64,000 nt of DNA from JAJCZZ01 sp964569085 (GTDB lineage: Bacteria; Gemmatimonadota; Gemmatimonadetes; Longimicrobiales; Gaopeijiaceae). Below the pieces are notes generated by a model. It saw only the letters and a program-made list of their open reading frames with translations, was not told the origin of the DNA and made no database searches. A program made the translations under genes and the position numbers. Every line of letters begins with the position of its first letter. Position 1 is the stretch's first letter. Location: the NCBI GenBank assembly GCA_964569085.1, contig CAZMTA010000016.1, forward strand, positions 26,115 to 90,114, written 5' to 3'. Shown here piece by piece: positions 32,650 through 40,215 of the stretch.

Positions 32650-33075
32650 TCACATGAGGAGCGTCAGCCAGTGGACCGCGAAGCCCACGAACGCCAGGAA
32701 GAAGATCAGGAGGAGCAACTGCTCCGGGTCGGCCAGGACGCGGAGGACCCATCCCGCCATGCGCTCGGCCAGGCCCGCCTTGGGCCGCAGCGTCCGGCGC
32801 GCCAGCCGCCTCTTCACGGCGGCGGCCCGCGCCAGGGCGGAGGCCGGATCGTCCCCCGCCGCCATCCGGCGGCGGTCCTCCGCCGCCGAGTCCCACGCGG
32901 CCAGCACCTTCCCCAGGAAGCCGTGGGCCACGTGGGGCCCGCCGTGCCCGCGCCGCCGGGAGCACGTGCGCTCCGTCCCCGGGCACCCCTGCCCGCACCG
33001 ATCGCCCTTCGACGCCCGCGCCACGTTGGCGTAGCGGGAGAGAGCGGTCCGGTCGGTCTCGAGGAGGAGCTTCAT
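32650..33075 (-). CDS. Cys/His-rich protein with C-terminal membrane segment, function unknown
   Basis: The 141-residue protein starts MKLLLETDRTALSRYANVA, has a possible metal-binding patch CGQGCPGTERTCSRRRGHGG with histidines following (GGPHVAHG), a basic helical middle, and ends with one membrane segment (QLLLLIFFLAFVGFAVHW). The C-terminal anchor would place the Cys-rich part in the cytoplasm. I do not recognise the family. ATG 33075 follows GAGGAGGAG, a good ribosome site. It stands alone between the his operon and a methyltransferase gene. Confidence 0.55.
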   Translation of the reverse strand: MKLLLETDRTALSRYANVARASKGDRCGQGCPGTERTCSRRRGHGGPHVAHGFLGKVLAAWDSAAEDRRRMAAGDDPASALARAAAVKRRLARRTLRPKAGLAERMAGWVLRVLADPEQLLLLIFFLAFVGFAVHWLTLLM

Positions 33076-33158
33076 GTCCCCAAGAGAGCCCGCCGGGGCC
33101 CGTCCGGCCAGGGGGCGGCTAGCCTGTCGGGCCCTCCCCGCCCTTCGCGCCGTCCCGG

Positions 33159-33758
33159 CTACGGCGCGGGCACGTCCAGCGCGTCCAGCCCGGCCGCCAT
33201 CTCCTCGTGGACCCAGAGCTGGAGCCCCAGGGGCACGAGCCCCGCGCTCCGGAAGACCCGGCGGTACCACGTGGCCGGCCGGGCGTGGAAGCCGTCCCGG
33301 TCCCCTGCCTCGGGGTCGTCGTCGGAGGTGAACACCTCCAGGAGCGCGACCCCGCCCACCAGGTCCACCAGGGCGTCGATCCCCTCCAGGACCGTCCTCT
33401 TGTCCAGGTAGTGGAGGACGTCGGCGCACACCACCAGGTCGAAGGGCTCGGGGAAGTCCTCGCCGGCCAGCCCCTCGTAGCTTCCCCGCCGCAGCCCCCG
33501 CTCCGCGCCGAAGCGCTCCACCGCGTACTCGCTGGGATCGAGGCCCAGGTACGTGGCGTGGGGCCGGAGCTCGGCCAGGACGGGCTGCCACCGCCCCTCC
33601 CCCGCCCCCACGTCGAGGACCGTCTCCAGGGGCCGGTCCAGCACCGACTCGGCCGCCGCCACCGCCAGCGCCGCCTCCCGAGCCAGCGCCTCGGCGTCCC
33701 GGGCCGGGTCCTCCCCCCGGTACCAGCGGTCGAAGTAGGCGCGGTCGTAGGACTTCAC
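33159..33758 (-). CDS. SAM-dependent methyltransferase
   Basis: A class I methyltransferase of 199 residues. VLDVGAGEGRWQPVLAEL (about residue 46) is motif I that holds S-adenosylmethionine, YLGLDPSEYAVERF supplies the acidic ribose ligand, and FDLVVCADVLHYL is motif IV. The N-terminus FDRWYRG is typical of small-molecule or protein methyltransferases. Substrate unknown. GTG 33758 overlaps the VOC gene's stop (GTGA), so these and the GNAT gene are probably one unit read from about 34.8 kb. Confidence 0.8.
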   Translation of the reverse strand: MKSYDRAYFDRWYRGEDPARDAEALAREAALAVAAAESVLDRPLETVLDVGAGEGRWQPVLAELRPHATYLGLDPSEYAVERFGAERGLRRGSYEGLAGEDFPEPFDLVVCADVLHYLDKRTVLEGIDALVDLVGGVALLEVFTSDDDPEAGDRDGFHARPATWYRRVFRSAGLVPLGLQLWVHEEMAAGLDALDVPAP

Positions 33759-34192
33759 GTGAGCTCGCTGATCTCGAGGAGGTGGCCGTCGGGGTCGCGG
33801 AAGAAGGCGCGGATCTCCCCGCCTCGATCCTGGGGCGGCGCCAGGAACTCGGCGCCCCGCTCGGTCAGGACGTCGTACGCGGCCCGGCAGTCCGGCACCC
33901 GGAAGGTGAGCTGGTGGTCCACCCGGTCCGCGTCGGCCGGGGCCGCGAAGGTCACGGTGGGCTTGCCCGGCGTGGGGCCTCCCCCGGTCACCAGGAGGAG
34001 CCAGGTGCCCAGGAGACGGAGCACCGCCGAGGTGCCCCCGTACTCCCGGTGGAGCTCGGCCCCCACCACGTCCACGTAGAAGTCCCGGGCGCGCTCCACG
34101 TCCTCCACCACCAGGAGGAGGGTGAGCTCCATGCCCTCGCCCGGGAAGGCGGCGTCCGGGCTCCGACCCGCGCCGCCGCGACCGTCACCCAT
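33755..34192 (-). CDS. VOC/glyoxalase-fold protein
   Basis: The 145-residue protein has one vicinal-oxygen-chelate domain: MELTLLLVVEDVERARDFYVDVVG at residues 21-44, HQLTFRVPDCRAAYDVLTERG in the middle and IRAFFRDPDGHLLEISEL at the end, with the conserved glutamate near the C-terminus. Such proteins are lyases, dioxygenases or drug-binding proteins; this one cannot be assigned further. ATG 34192 was chosen because GGGGAGGT sits five bases before it and it overlaps the GNAT stop; ATG 34132 at MELT would fit the domain edge but has poor spacing. Confidence 0.78.
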   Translation of the reverse strand: MGDGRGGAGRSPDAAFPGEGMELTLLLVVEDVERARDFYVDVVGAELHREYGGTSAVLRLLGTWLLLVTGGGPTPGKPTVTFAAPADADRVDHQLTFRVPDCRAAYDVLTERGAEFLAPPQDRGGEIRAFFRDPDGHLLEISELT

Positions 34193-34835
34193 CCGTGACC
34201 TCCCCACCGCGGTCCGCCGGCCGGAAGAAGCCCCAGCTCCGGAGCCCGCCCTCCACCTCCGCGGTCCCGGTCCGGGCGTACCCCAGGTGCTCGTAGAGCG
34301 GGACGTTGGCCGGGTCCTCGGTGGTGAGGGAGACGCCCGCCGACCACGGCGCCCCGGCGGCGAGGGCGTGGACCGCGTCCATGAGCGCCCGCCCGACCCC
34401 CCGACCCCGCAGGCCGTCGCGGACCCCGATCATGTTGAGATGGTGGTGCCGCTCGGCCGGACCGAAGGACGCGGTGGCGCGGCCGAAGGCTTCGTACCGG
34501 TGGAGAGACGCGTCGCCGAGCCCGTCCCAGGTGGACGCGCGGAGCGTCGCCACCTCGGGCGGGCTCCTCCGCCCGTCGCCGCACGAGACCAGGGCGGTGG
34601 CCAGCAGCCGGTCCCCGTCACGGACGCCCAGGACCGGCTCGGCCCGCAGCACCCGGCAGCCGGCGAAGAAGCCGACCAGGGCGTGGAGGCGCCCGTCGTA
34701 GTCGCCCTCCTCGCCCAGGACGAAGCGCATCACCGGATAGTCCCGGAAGGCCTCGCAGAGGACCGCCGTCGCCTCGGGAAGCTCGTCCGCGCCGAGCTCG
34801 CGCACGCGGAGGTCTGTCGGGGTCAATGCTCGCAC
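34185..34835 (-). CDS. GNAT-family N-acetyltransferase
   Basis: The protein of about 216 residues has the acetyl-CoA loop in GVRDGLRGRGVGRALMDAVH (motif A, RGRGVG) and the C-terminal GVSLTTEDPANVPLYEHLGYARTG typical of the fold. It resembles cytoplasmic acetyltransferases of amino-group metabolites; the substrate is unknown. The start is uncertain: GTG 34835 begins just before LRVRELGADELPEATAVL, the start of homology, but a TTG at 34886 in frame is possible. It lies upstream of the VOC and methyltransferase genes with short overlaps. Confidence 0.78.
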   Translation of the reverse strand: MRALTPTDLRVRELGADELPEATAVLCEAFRDYPVMRFVLGEEGDYDGRLHALVGFFAGCRVLRAEPVLGVRDGDRLLATALVSCGDGRRSPPEVATLRASTWDGLGDASLHRYEAFGRATASFGPAERHHHLNMIGVRDGLRGRGVGRALMDAVHALAAGAPWSAGVSLTTEDPANVPLYEHLGYARTGTAEVEGGLRSWGFFRPADRGGEVTDG

Positions 34836-34902
34836 TCCTGCACGGGGTCGATTCCCTACAGGACTCCGCTCCGCCCTCGCCCGCAAGCGGGGGCCGCCGG
34901 CG

Positions 34903-35718
34903 CTACCCGCCGAAGAGCAGCCGCACGGCGAAGATCACGATCATGGCGGTGACGAAGTTCCGGACCCACGCCTGGCCCTTCAGCACCTGGAGGTGCACCC
35001 CGGCGATGCCGCCCAGGTAGTTCCCGCACGCCAGCCACACGGCCATCATCCAGTCGACCTTCCCCCCGGCGGAGAAGATCAGGAGAGCCAGGGGGGTGAA
35101 GGCCAGCACCAGCGCCATCTTCAGCGCGTTGCCCCGGATGAGGTCGAGGCCGGCGGCGGAGGTCATGCCCAGGATCAGGAAGCCCACGCCCGCCTGGATG
35201 AACCCGCCGTAGACGCCCACCAGGAAGAAGCCGCCCAGGAAGAGCAGCCGGCTCGTGCCCTCGGGCAGGGGGCGCTCCTCGTCCTCGCCGGGCATGCTCC
35301 GCCCGTGCCAGATGCTCCACACGGCCACCGCCACCATGGTTCCGGCCAGGACGCGGCGGAACGCCAGGTCCCCGATCTCCACGGCGGCCCACGAGCCCAG
35401 GCCCGCCCCGATGAGCGCCGGGGGGATGGCGAACTTCAGCCACGGCCCCTGGACCAGCCCCTTCTTCTGGAAGCTCCGCAGCGCCCCCACCGAGTTGGTG
35501 AGGATGGCCAGGCGGTTCGTCCCGTTGGCCACCGTGGGCGGGAGGCCCAGGAAGATCATCATGGGGAGGGTCAGGAAGGACCCGCCTCCGGCGATGGCGT
35601 TCACGACTCCCGCCACCAGGCCCACGAGGAAGAGGAGGACGGCGTCGAGGATGGGATCGCTCAAGGGGCTCGGGTTCCTGGGAGGGTCGGGGGCGGAAGG
35701 GCCCCTACGGTACCGCAT
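34903..35718 (-). CDS. TSUP (TauE/SafE) family membrane transporter
   Basis: The protein of up to 271 residues has seven to eight hydrophobic segments and the family's repeated glycine-rich motif, GLVAGVVNAIAGGGSFLTLP in the first half and GVYGGFIQAGVGFLILG in the second. TSUP proteins move sulfonates, sulfite, sulfoacetate or other anions; the substrate is unknown here. The ATG at 35718 is used, but it lacks a ribosome site; the in-frame TTG at 35664 (LSDPILDAV) begins just before the first membrane segment and may be the true start. Confidence 0.82.
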   Translation of the reverse strand: MRYRRGPSAPDPPRNPSPLSDPILDAVLLFLVGLVAGVVNAIAGGGSFLTLPMMIFLGLPPTVANGTNRLAILTNSVGALRSFQKKGLVQGPWLKFAIPPALIGAGLGSWAAVEIGDLAFRRVLAGTMVAVAVWSIWHGRSMPGEDEERPLPEGTSRLLFLGGFFLVGVYGGFIQAGVGFLILGMTSAAGLDLIRGNALKMALVLAFTPLALLIFSAGGKVDWMMAVWLACGNYLGGIAGVHLQVLKGQAWVRNFVTAMIVIFAVRLLFGG

Positions 35719-35734
35719 GGGGGCGGGTGCGCGC

Positions 35735-35740
35735 TATCTT
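35735..35740 (+). promoter_or_regulatory. Candidate -10 element of the SnoaL-like gene
   Basis: TATCTT, followed by GGG, 50 bases before the ATG at 35791. It matches the window's recurring -10 pattern, but I see no clear -35. Confidence 0.3.
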
Positions 35741-35790
35741 GGGCGCCGTCCGCGGGGGAGGTCGGCCAGGACCCGATCAGGAGAAGGGAC

Positions 35791-36276
35791 ATGAGCGTTT
35801 CCAGGACCTTGGGGCTCGCGCTCTGGGCGACCCTCGCGGCCTCGACGGCGGCGCCCGTCCCCGGCGCGCCGGGCGTCGGACCGGAGGCGCTGGCCGCCCA
35901 GGCCCTCCCGGATCTCGAAGGCCAGGTCGAGGCGGCCGAGCGCGGCTTCGCCCGGTCCATGGCCGAGCGGGACGCCGACGCCTTCGCCGGCTATGTGGCG
36001 GAGGACGCGGTCTTCTTCGGCGCCTCGGTGCTGCGGGGCCGGGAAGCGGTGGTGGCCGGATGGGCGCCCTACTTCGAGGGGGCCGCGGCGCCCTTCTCGT
36101 GGGAGCCCGAGGAGGTGGTCGTCCTCTCCTCGGGGGCGCTGGCGCACAGCTCGGGCCCGGTCCGGGACCCCGAGGGGAACCGGGTGGCCACCTACAACTC
36201 GATCTGGCGCCTCGACCCCGACGGGCGATGGCGGGTGGTCTTCGACAAGGGGTGCGCCTGCCCGGGTCCGGGCTGA
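35791..36276 (+). CDS. Secreted SnoaL/DUF4440-like protein
   Basis: The 161-residue protein has an export signal (about 1-35, with AAPVPGAPGVGPEALAA near the cleavage region) and then an NTF2-like cone fold: AERGFARSMAERDADAFAGYVAEDAVFF, LRGREAVVAGWAPYF, and GNRVATYNSIWRLDPDGRWRVVFDKG. The last residues include CACPGPG. DUF4440 proteins bind or act on small molecules and have no fixed function; exported copies are common in this kind of genome. ATG 35791 follows GGAGAAGGGA. It converges with cydB seven bases away. Confidence 0.78.
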   Translation: MSVSRTLGLALWATLAASTAAPVPGAPGVGPEALAAQALPDLEGQVEAAERGFARSMAERDADAFAGYVAEDAVFFGASVLRGREAVVAGWAPYFEGAAAPFSWEPEEVVVLSSGALAHSSGPVRDPEGNRVATYNSIWRLDPDGRWRVVFDKGCACPGPG

Positions 36277-36283
36277 CCGGCCC

Positions 36284-37303
36284 CTACTCGGCCCGCTCCG
36301 GGAAGAGCACGCCCCGCTTGAACACCCAGTAGAGGTAGCCGAAGGCGGGGACCAGCAGGACGGTCCCGCCGGCCAGGATCCCCAGGACCAGCCGGAGCGT
36401 CACGTCGGGCGCGGCCGCGTCCCGGATGCCCACCGAGCCGGCCACGAGCCAGGGGTGCATGCCGAGGCCCCACCCCGCCAGGAGGAGGACCGCCACGGCC
36501 CCGGCCGCCGACCGGGCCAGCACCCACCGCCGCGCGGCCAGGGCGCCCATGGCCGCCACCCAGGCCGCCGCGCCCGCGAACCCGACGGCCCGCCCCGACG
36601 CGCTCTCCAGCAGGTGCCCCGCCACCTCCGGCGCCGCCCCCCGCGCCATCCACGCCGCCGCCGCGGCGAGTGCCCCGGTGGCCACCCCGCTCCACAGCGC
36701 GCGGGCCCGGAAATCCTCTCGGAGCGCCGGATCCCGGGTCTCGAGGACCAGGTAGACCGCCGCGAGCCAGGAGAAGAGCGCCAGGGTGAGGAGCCCCACG
36801 GCCCAGGGGAAGGGCGCGAGCCACGGGTCCACGAAGCCGCCGGTGACCACGCCGTCCTCGTAGCCGATGGCGGGGGTGGAGAGGGCGCCCAGGATCACGC
36901 CGAGCATGACGGGGGTGACGAGGCTGCTCACCGCGAAGACCTTCCGCCAGGCGTCGGCGCCCTCGGTCTCGCCCACGTCGGCCTCCAGCTTCCGGACCAC
37001 GAACGCCGAGCCCCGCAGCACGATCCCCACCAGCATGAGCGTCACGGGAACGTGCAGCGCCGTCATGATGACGGCGAAGGCCGTGGGGAACGCGGTGAAG
37101 AGGAGCACCACCACCACGATCATCCAGACGTGGTTCGCCTCCCACACCGGGCCGATGGCGTGGGCCACGACCTCCCGCTGCGCCCCGGCCCGGGGGCCGC
37201 GGGCCAGGAGGTCCCACGTGCCGCCCCCGAAGTCGGCGCCGGCCAGGAGCGTGTAGACCATCAGGGAGAGGAGGATCACCCCGGCCACCACCTCGGCGAG
37301 CAC
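36284..37303 (-). CDS. cydB: Cytochrome bd-type quinol oxidase subunit II
   Basis: The second membrane subunit of cytochrome bd, which oxidises quinol and reduces oxygen to water without proton pumping. The 339-residue protein has eight to nine membrane segments and the family hallmark VYTLLAGADFGGGTWDLLARG near the N-terminus, followed by AIGPVWEANHVWMIVVVVLLFTAFP (the E and N in WEANH), and DPWLAPFPWAVG. GTG 37303 follows the cydA stop by four bases. It ends the ndh-cydA-cydB unit; no CydX or cydDC genes are visible. Confidence 0.93.
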   Translation of the reverse strand: MLAEVVAGVILLSLMVYTLLAGADFGGGTWDLLARGPRAGAQREVVAHAIGPVWEANHVWMIVVVVLLFTAFPTAFAVIMTALHVPVTLMLVGIVLRGSAFVVRKLEADVGETEGADAWRKVFAVSSLVTPVMLGVILGALSTPAIGYEDGVVTGGFVDPWLAPFPWAVGLLTLALFSWLAAVYLVLETRDPALREDFRARALWSGVATGALAAAAAWMARGAAPEVAGHLLESASGRAVGFAGAAAWVAAMGALAARRWVLARSAAGAVAVLLLAGWGLGMHPWLVAGSVGIRDAAAPDVTLRLVLGILAGGTVLLVPAFGYLYWVFKRGVLFPERAE

Positions 37304-37307
37304 GGGC

Positions 37308-38672
37308 CTACCCCTCCTGTCCGGACGCCGGACCCACCGACGTGGTCCCGGACGCTCCGGGCGCGGCCAGCTCGGCCTCCCGGGCGTCGACGGACCGGGC
37401 CAGGCGCAGCATGAGGACGACGACCACCACCGTGAGGAAGACGTACAGCAGGGTGAAGGCGGTGAACGGGACGACGAGCCCCGGCATGGGCGTCACCGCC
37501 TCCTCGGTCCGCATGACCTGCCAGATGATCCACGGCTGGCGGCCCACCTCCGTGACGACCCACCCCGCCTCCATGGCCACGACGGCCGCCGGGCCCGCCG
37601 CCACCAGCGCCCACAGGAGCGGCCGGGAGCCGGCCAGGGACGGGCCCCGCCAGAGGCGCCAGAGCCCCACCAGGCCCAGGAGCGCCAGGCCGGTGCCGAT
37701 CCCGACCATGATCTGGAAGGCGAGGTGGACCGGGAGCACCGGGGGCCACTCGTCCCGGGGAACGTCGTCGAGCCCGGTCACCACGGCGTCGGGGTCCCGG
37801 TGGACCAGGAGGGAGAGCCCGCACGGGATCTCCAGCGCCCACCGGACCTCGCCGGCCTCCTCGTCGGGGAGGCCGCCCAGGAGCAGCGGCGCGCAGGGGC
37901 CGGTCTCGAAGTGGGCCTCCATGGCGGCGAGCTTGGCGGGCTGGTGCTCGGCCACCATGCGCGCGGTGACGTCGCCGCTCAGCGGCTGGAGGAGCGCGGC
38001 GACCGCGCCCAGCCCCACCGCCAGGCGGAGGGCCGCCCGGTGGAGCTCGCTCCCGGGATCCCGCAGGAGGCGGAGCGCGTGGAGCGCCGCCGCCCCGAAG
38101 CCGGTCACGATGTACGCAGCCAGGATCATGTGGACCGTGTTGGCGATCCAGAACGGGTTGGTCATGGCCGCCACCGGGTCGATGACCGCCGCGCCCTCGC
38201 CGGGGAGATAGCCGGTGGGGGCGTTCATCCACCCGTTCACGCTGAGGACGAAGAGCGCCGAGGCCGCGCCGGAGAGGGCCACCACCACGCCGGCCGCCAG
38301 GTGCGCCCCCCGGGAGATGCGGTCCCACCCGTAGAGGTAGATCCCGAGGAAGATCGCCTCGGTGAAGAAGGCGAAGCCCTCCAGGGAGAAGGGCATCCCC
38401 ACCAGGGGCCCCGCCACCTCCATGAAGCGGGGCCAGAGGAGCCCGAGCTCGAAGGAGAGGACGGTCCCGGAGACGGCGCCCACCGCGAAGAGGAGCGCCA
38501 GCCCCTTGGACCACGCCACGGTGAGGCGGCGCCACACGTCCCGGCCGGTCCTCAGCCAGAGCGCCTCGGCCAGGACCATGAGGAGGGGGAGGCCCACCCC
38601 GATGGCCGCGAAGACGATGTGGAACGCCAGCGACAGCGCCATCTGGGAGCGGGCCGCCAGGAGATCGCTCAC
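37308..38672 (-). CDS. cydA: Cytochrome bd-type quinol oxidase subunit I (short Q-loop form)
   Basis: The heme-bearing subunit, holding b558, b595 and d. The 454-residue protein has the conserved histidine in SLAFHIVFAAIG (residue 18), the glutamates in GFAFFTEAIFLGIYLYGWDRI, the b558 histidine in IANTVHMILAAY and the b558 methionine in HLAFQIMVGIG. The quinone loop between the sixth and seventh helices is short, so it groups with CIO-type oxidases rather than E. coli CydA; such oxidases often resist cyanide. GTG 38672 lies 16 bases after the ndh stop, so the operon is ndh-cydA-cydB. Confidence 0.94.
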   Translation of the reverse strand: MSDLLAARSQMALSLAFHIVFAAIGVGLPLLMVLAEALWLRTGRDVWRRLTVAWSKGLALLFAVGAVSGTVLSFELGLLWPRFMEVAGPLVGMPFSLEGFAFFTEAIFLGIYLYGWDRISRGAHLAAGVVVALSGAASALFVLSVNGWMNAPTGYLPGEGAAVIDPVAAMTNPFWIANTVHMILAAYIVTGFGAAALHALRLLRDPGSELHRAALRLAVGLGAVAALLQPLSGDVTARMVAEHQPAKLAAMEAHFETGPCAPLLLGGLPDEEAGEVRWALEIPCGLSLLVHRDPDAVVTGLDDVPRDEWPPVLPVHLAFQIMVGIGTGLALLGLVGLWRLWRGPSLAGSRPLLWALVAAGPAAVVAMEAGWVVTEVGRQPWIIWQVMRTEEAVTPMPGLVVPFTAFTLLYVFLTVVVVVLMLRLARSVDAREAELAAPGASGTTSVGPASGQEG

Positions 38673-38688
38673 CGGCCCGCCCCCGGCC

Positions 38689-40032
38689 TCATGCGACGTC
38701 GCGCCGGGAGAGGTCGACCGGCCGCTCGACCCTCACCGGCGGGCGCCCCGTGATCAGGCGCGCGCCCCGGGACTGGACCAGCCACTGCCAGGCCCAGTGG
38801 ATCATGACCATGACCTTGTTCCGGTAGCCGATCAGGAAGGCCACGTGCACCAGGCTCCAGAGGAGCCAGGCCGGGAGCCCCGAGACGGTGAAGCGACCCA
38901 CGTCGGCCACCGCGCGGGCCCGGCCGATGGTGGCCATGTTCCCCTTGTCCCGGTAGCGGAAGGCGCCCCGGGGCGGCGCCTCCTCCCCCCGGGCCGCGGC
39001 GCGGAGCTCGGCGGTCACCAGATCGCCCACGAAGGCGCCCATCTGGAGCGCCCCCTGGGCCACGCCGGGCACCGGCTGGCCGGTGCGGGCGTCCACCTGG
39101 GCCGCCATGTCCCCGATCACGAAGGCCCGGGGGTGGCCGGGGATCGAGCAGTCCGGCTCCACCCGCACCCGTCCCTGGGGATCCAGCGGCACGTCCAGCG
39201 TGCCCGAGACCGGAGCCGCCTTCACGCCGGCGGCCCAGATCACGTTGGCCGCGGGGATGTGCTCCTCCCCCGCCCGCACGCCGTCCTCGTCGACGTCGGT
39301 GACGAAGGTGTGGAGGCGCACCTCCACCCCCAGCCGCTCCAGGTCCCGGAGCGCCCGGGCCGACGCCCGCTCGGACATGCCGGGGAGGAGGCGGTCGGCC
39401 CCCTCCACCACGAGGATGCGGGCCGTGCTGGTGTCGACCCGGCGGAAGTCCCGGGGGATGGTCTCCGACGCGATCTCCCGGAGCGCCCCGGCCATCTCCA
39501 CCCCGGTGGGACCTCCCCCCACCACCACGAAGGTGAGCTTGGCCCGGCGGGCCTCGGCGTCCTCCTCGAGCTCGGCCTCCTCGAAGGCCAGGAGGACCCG
39601 GCGCCGGATGTCGATGGCGTCGTCCAGCGTCTTGAGCCCCGGCGCCCGCGCCTCCCACCCGTCGTTGCCGAAGTAGGTGTGGGTGGCGCCGGCGGCCAGG
39701 ACCAGCCAGTCCCAGGCGATCTCCTCGCCGCCGCAACGCAGGGTCCGCCCCTCGAGGTCCACCGCGGTCACCTCCCCCAGGACCACGTGCACGTGGGGAT
39801 GGTCCCGGACGACCCCCCGGATGGGCGTGGCGATGTCCGCCGGGGAGAGGGCGGCCGTGGCCACCTGGTAGAGGAGGGGCTGGAAGACGTGGTGGTTCCG
39901 GCGGTCCAGGAGGAGGACCTCGGCGCCGGCGTCGGCCAGGCGCTTCACCGTCTCGAGGCCCCCGAAGCCGGCCCCCACCACCACGACGCGGGGGCGGGCG
40001 ACCTGGGGATCCGGCGAGATGTGCGGCTTCAT
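38689..40032 (-). CDS. ndh: Type II NADH dehydrogenase (NDH-2)
   Basis: A single-subunit, non-pumping NADH:quinone oxidoreductase at the inner membrane face. The 447-residue protein has an FAD-binding Rossmann motif VVVVGAGFGGLETVKRLA, a second NADH-binding one FVVVGGGPTGVEMAGAL, the FAD motif FVIGDMAAQ, and the quinone-site region GVAQGALQMG. NHHVFQPLLYQVATAAL is diagnostic. The C-terminal helix (WLLWSLVHVAFLIGYRNKVMVM) anchors it. ATG 40032 follows GGAGG at good spacing; an in-frame ATG at 40083 lies past the candidate promoter. With cydAB it forms a complete NADH-to-oxygen chain. Confidence 0.92.
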   Translation of the reverse strand: MKPHISPDPQVARPRVVVVGAGFGGLETVKRLADAGAEVLLLDRRNHHVFQPLLYQVATAALSPADIATPIRGVVRDHPHVHVVLGEVTAVDLEGRTLRCGGEEIAWDWLVLAAGATHTYFGNDGWEARAPGLKTLDDAIDIRRRVLLAFEEAELEEDAEARRAKLTFVVVGGGPTGVEMAGALREIASETIPRDFRRVDTSTARILVVEGADRLLPGMSERASARALRDLERLGVEVRLHTFVTDVDEDGVRAGEEHIPAANVIWAAGVKAAPVSGTLDVPLDPQGRVRVEPDCSIPGHPRAFVIGDMAAQVDARTGQPVPGVAQGALQMGAFVGDLVTAELRAAARGEEAPPRGAFRYRDKGNMATIGRARAVADVGRFTVSGLPAWLLWSLVHVAFLIGYRNKVMVMIHWAWQWLVQSRGARLITGRPPVRVERPVDLSRRDVA

Positions 40033-40095
40033 GAGGCCCTCCGGGGCAGCTCCGCCGAAGCGGATCGTGGGGGCGACGTCCAACCCTTGTCCATG

Positions 40096-40124
40096 AAGAT
40101 CGCCGCTTGCACCATTTGGTGCAA
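40096..40124 (-). promoter_or_regulatory. Candidate ndh-cydAB promoter
   Basis: On the minus strand: TTGCAC (40124-40119), 17-bp spacer, GATCTT (40101-40096), 64 bases before the ndh ATG. The -35 lies inside a perfect palindrome (40106-40125), so a bound factor would block or recruit polymerase. Confidence 0.5.
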
Positions 40125-40125
40125 G
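40106..40125. promoter_or_regulatory. Perfect 20-bp palindrome, probable operator
   Basis: CTTGCACCA-TT-TGGTGCAAG: two 9-base arms around TT. As an 18-bp site it reads TTGCACC-N4-GGTGCAA, the TTG/CAA architecture of Rex sites, but the inner bases differ from the Rex consensus TTGTGAA. It overlaps the ndh -35. Regulator unknown. Confidence 0.65.
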
Positions 40126-40215
40126 CCCCCGCGGGGGGAGGAGCGGAGGGAGCCGGCCCGGCCTCCCCGACCGGTGGGGGGGCGCCGGGCGAGCCGGCTC
40201 AGCACCCCGCCCCGC

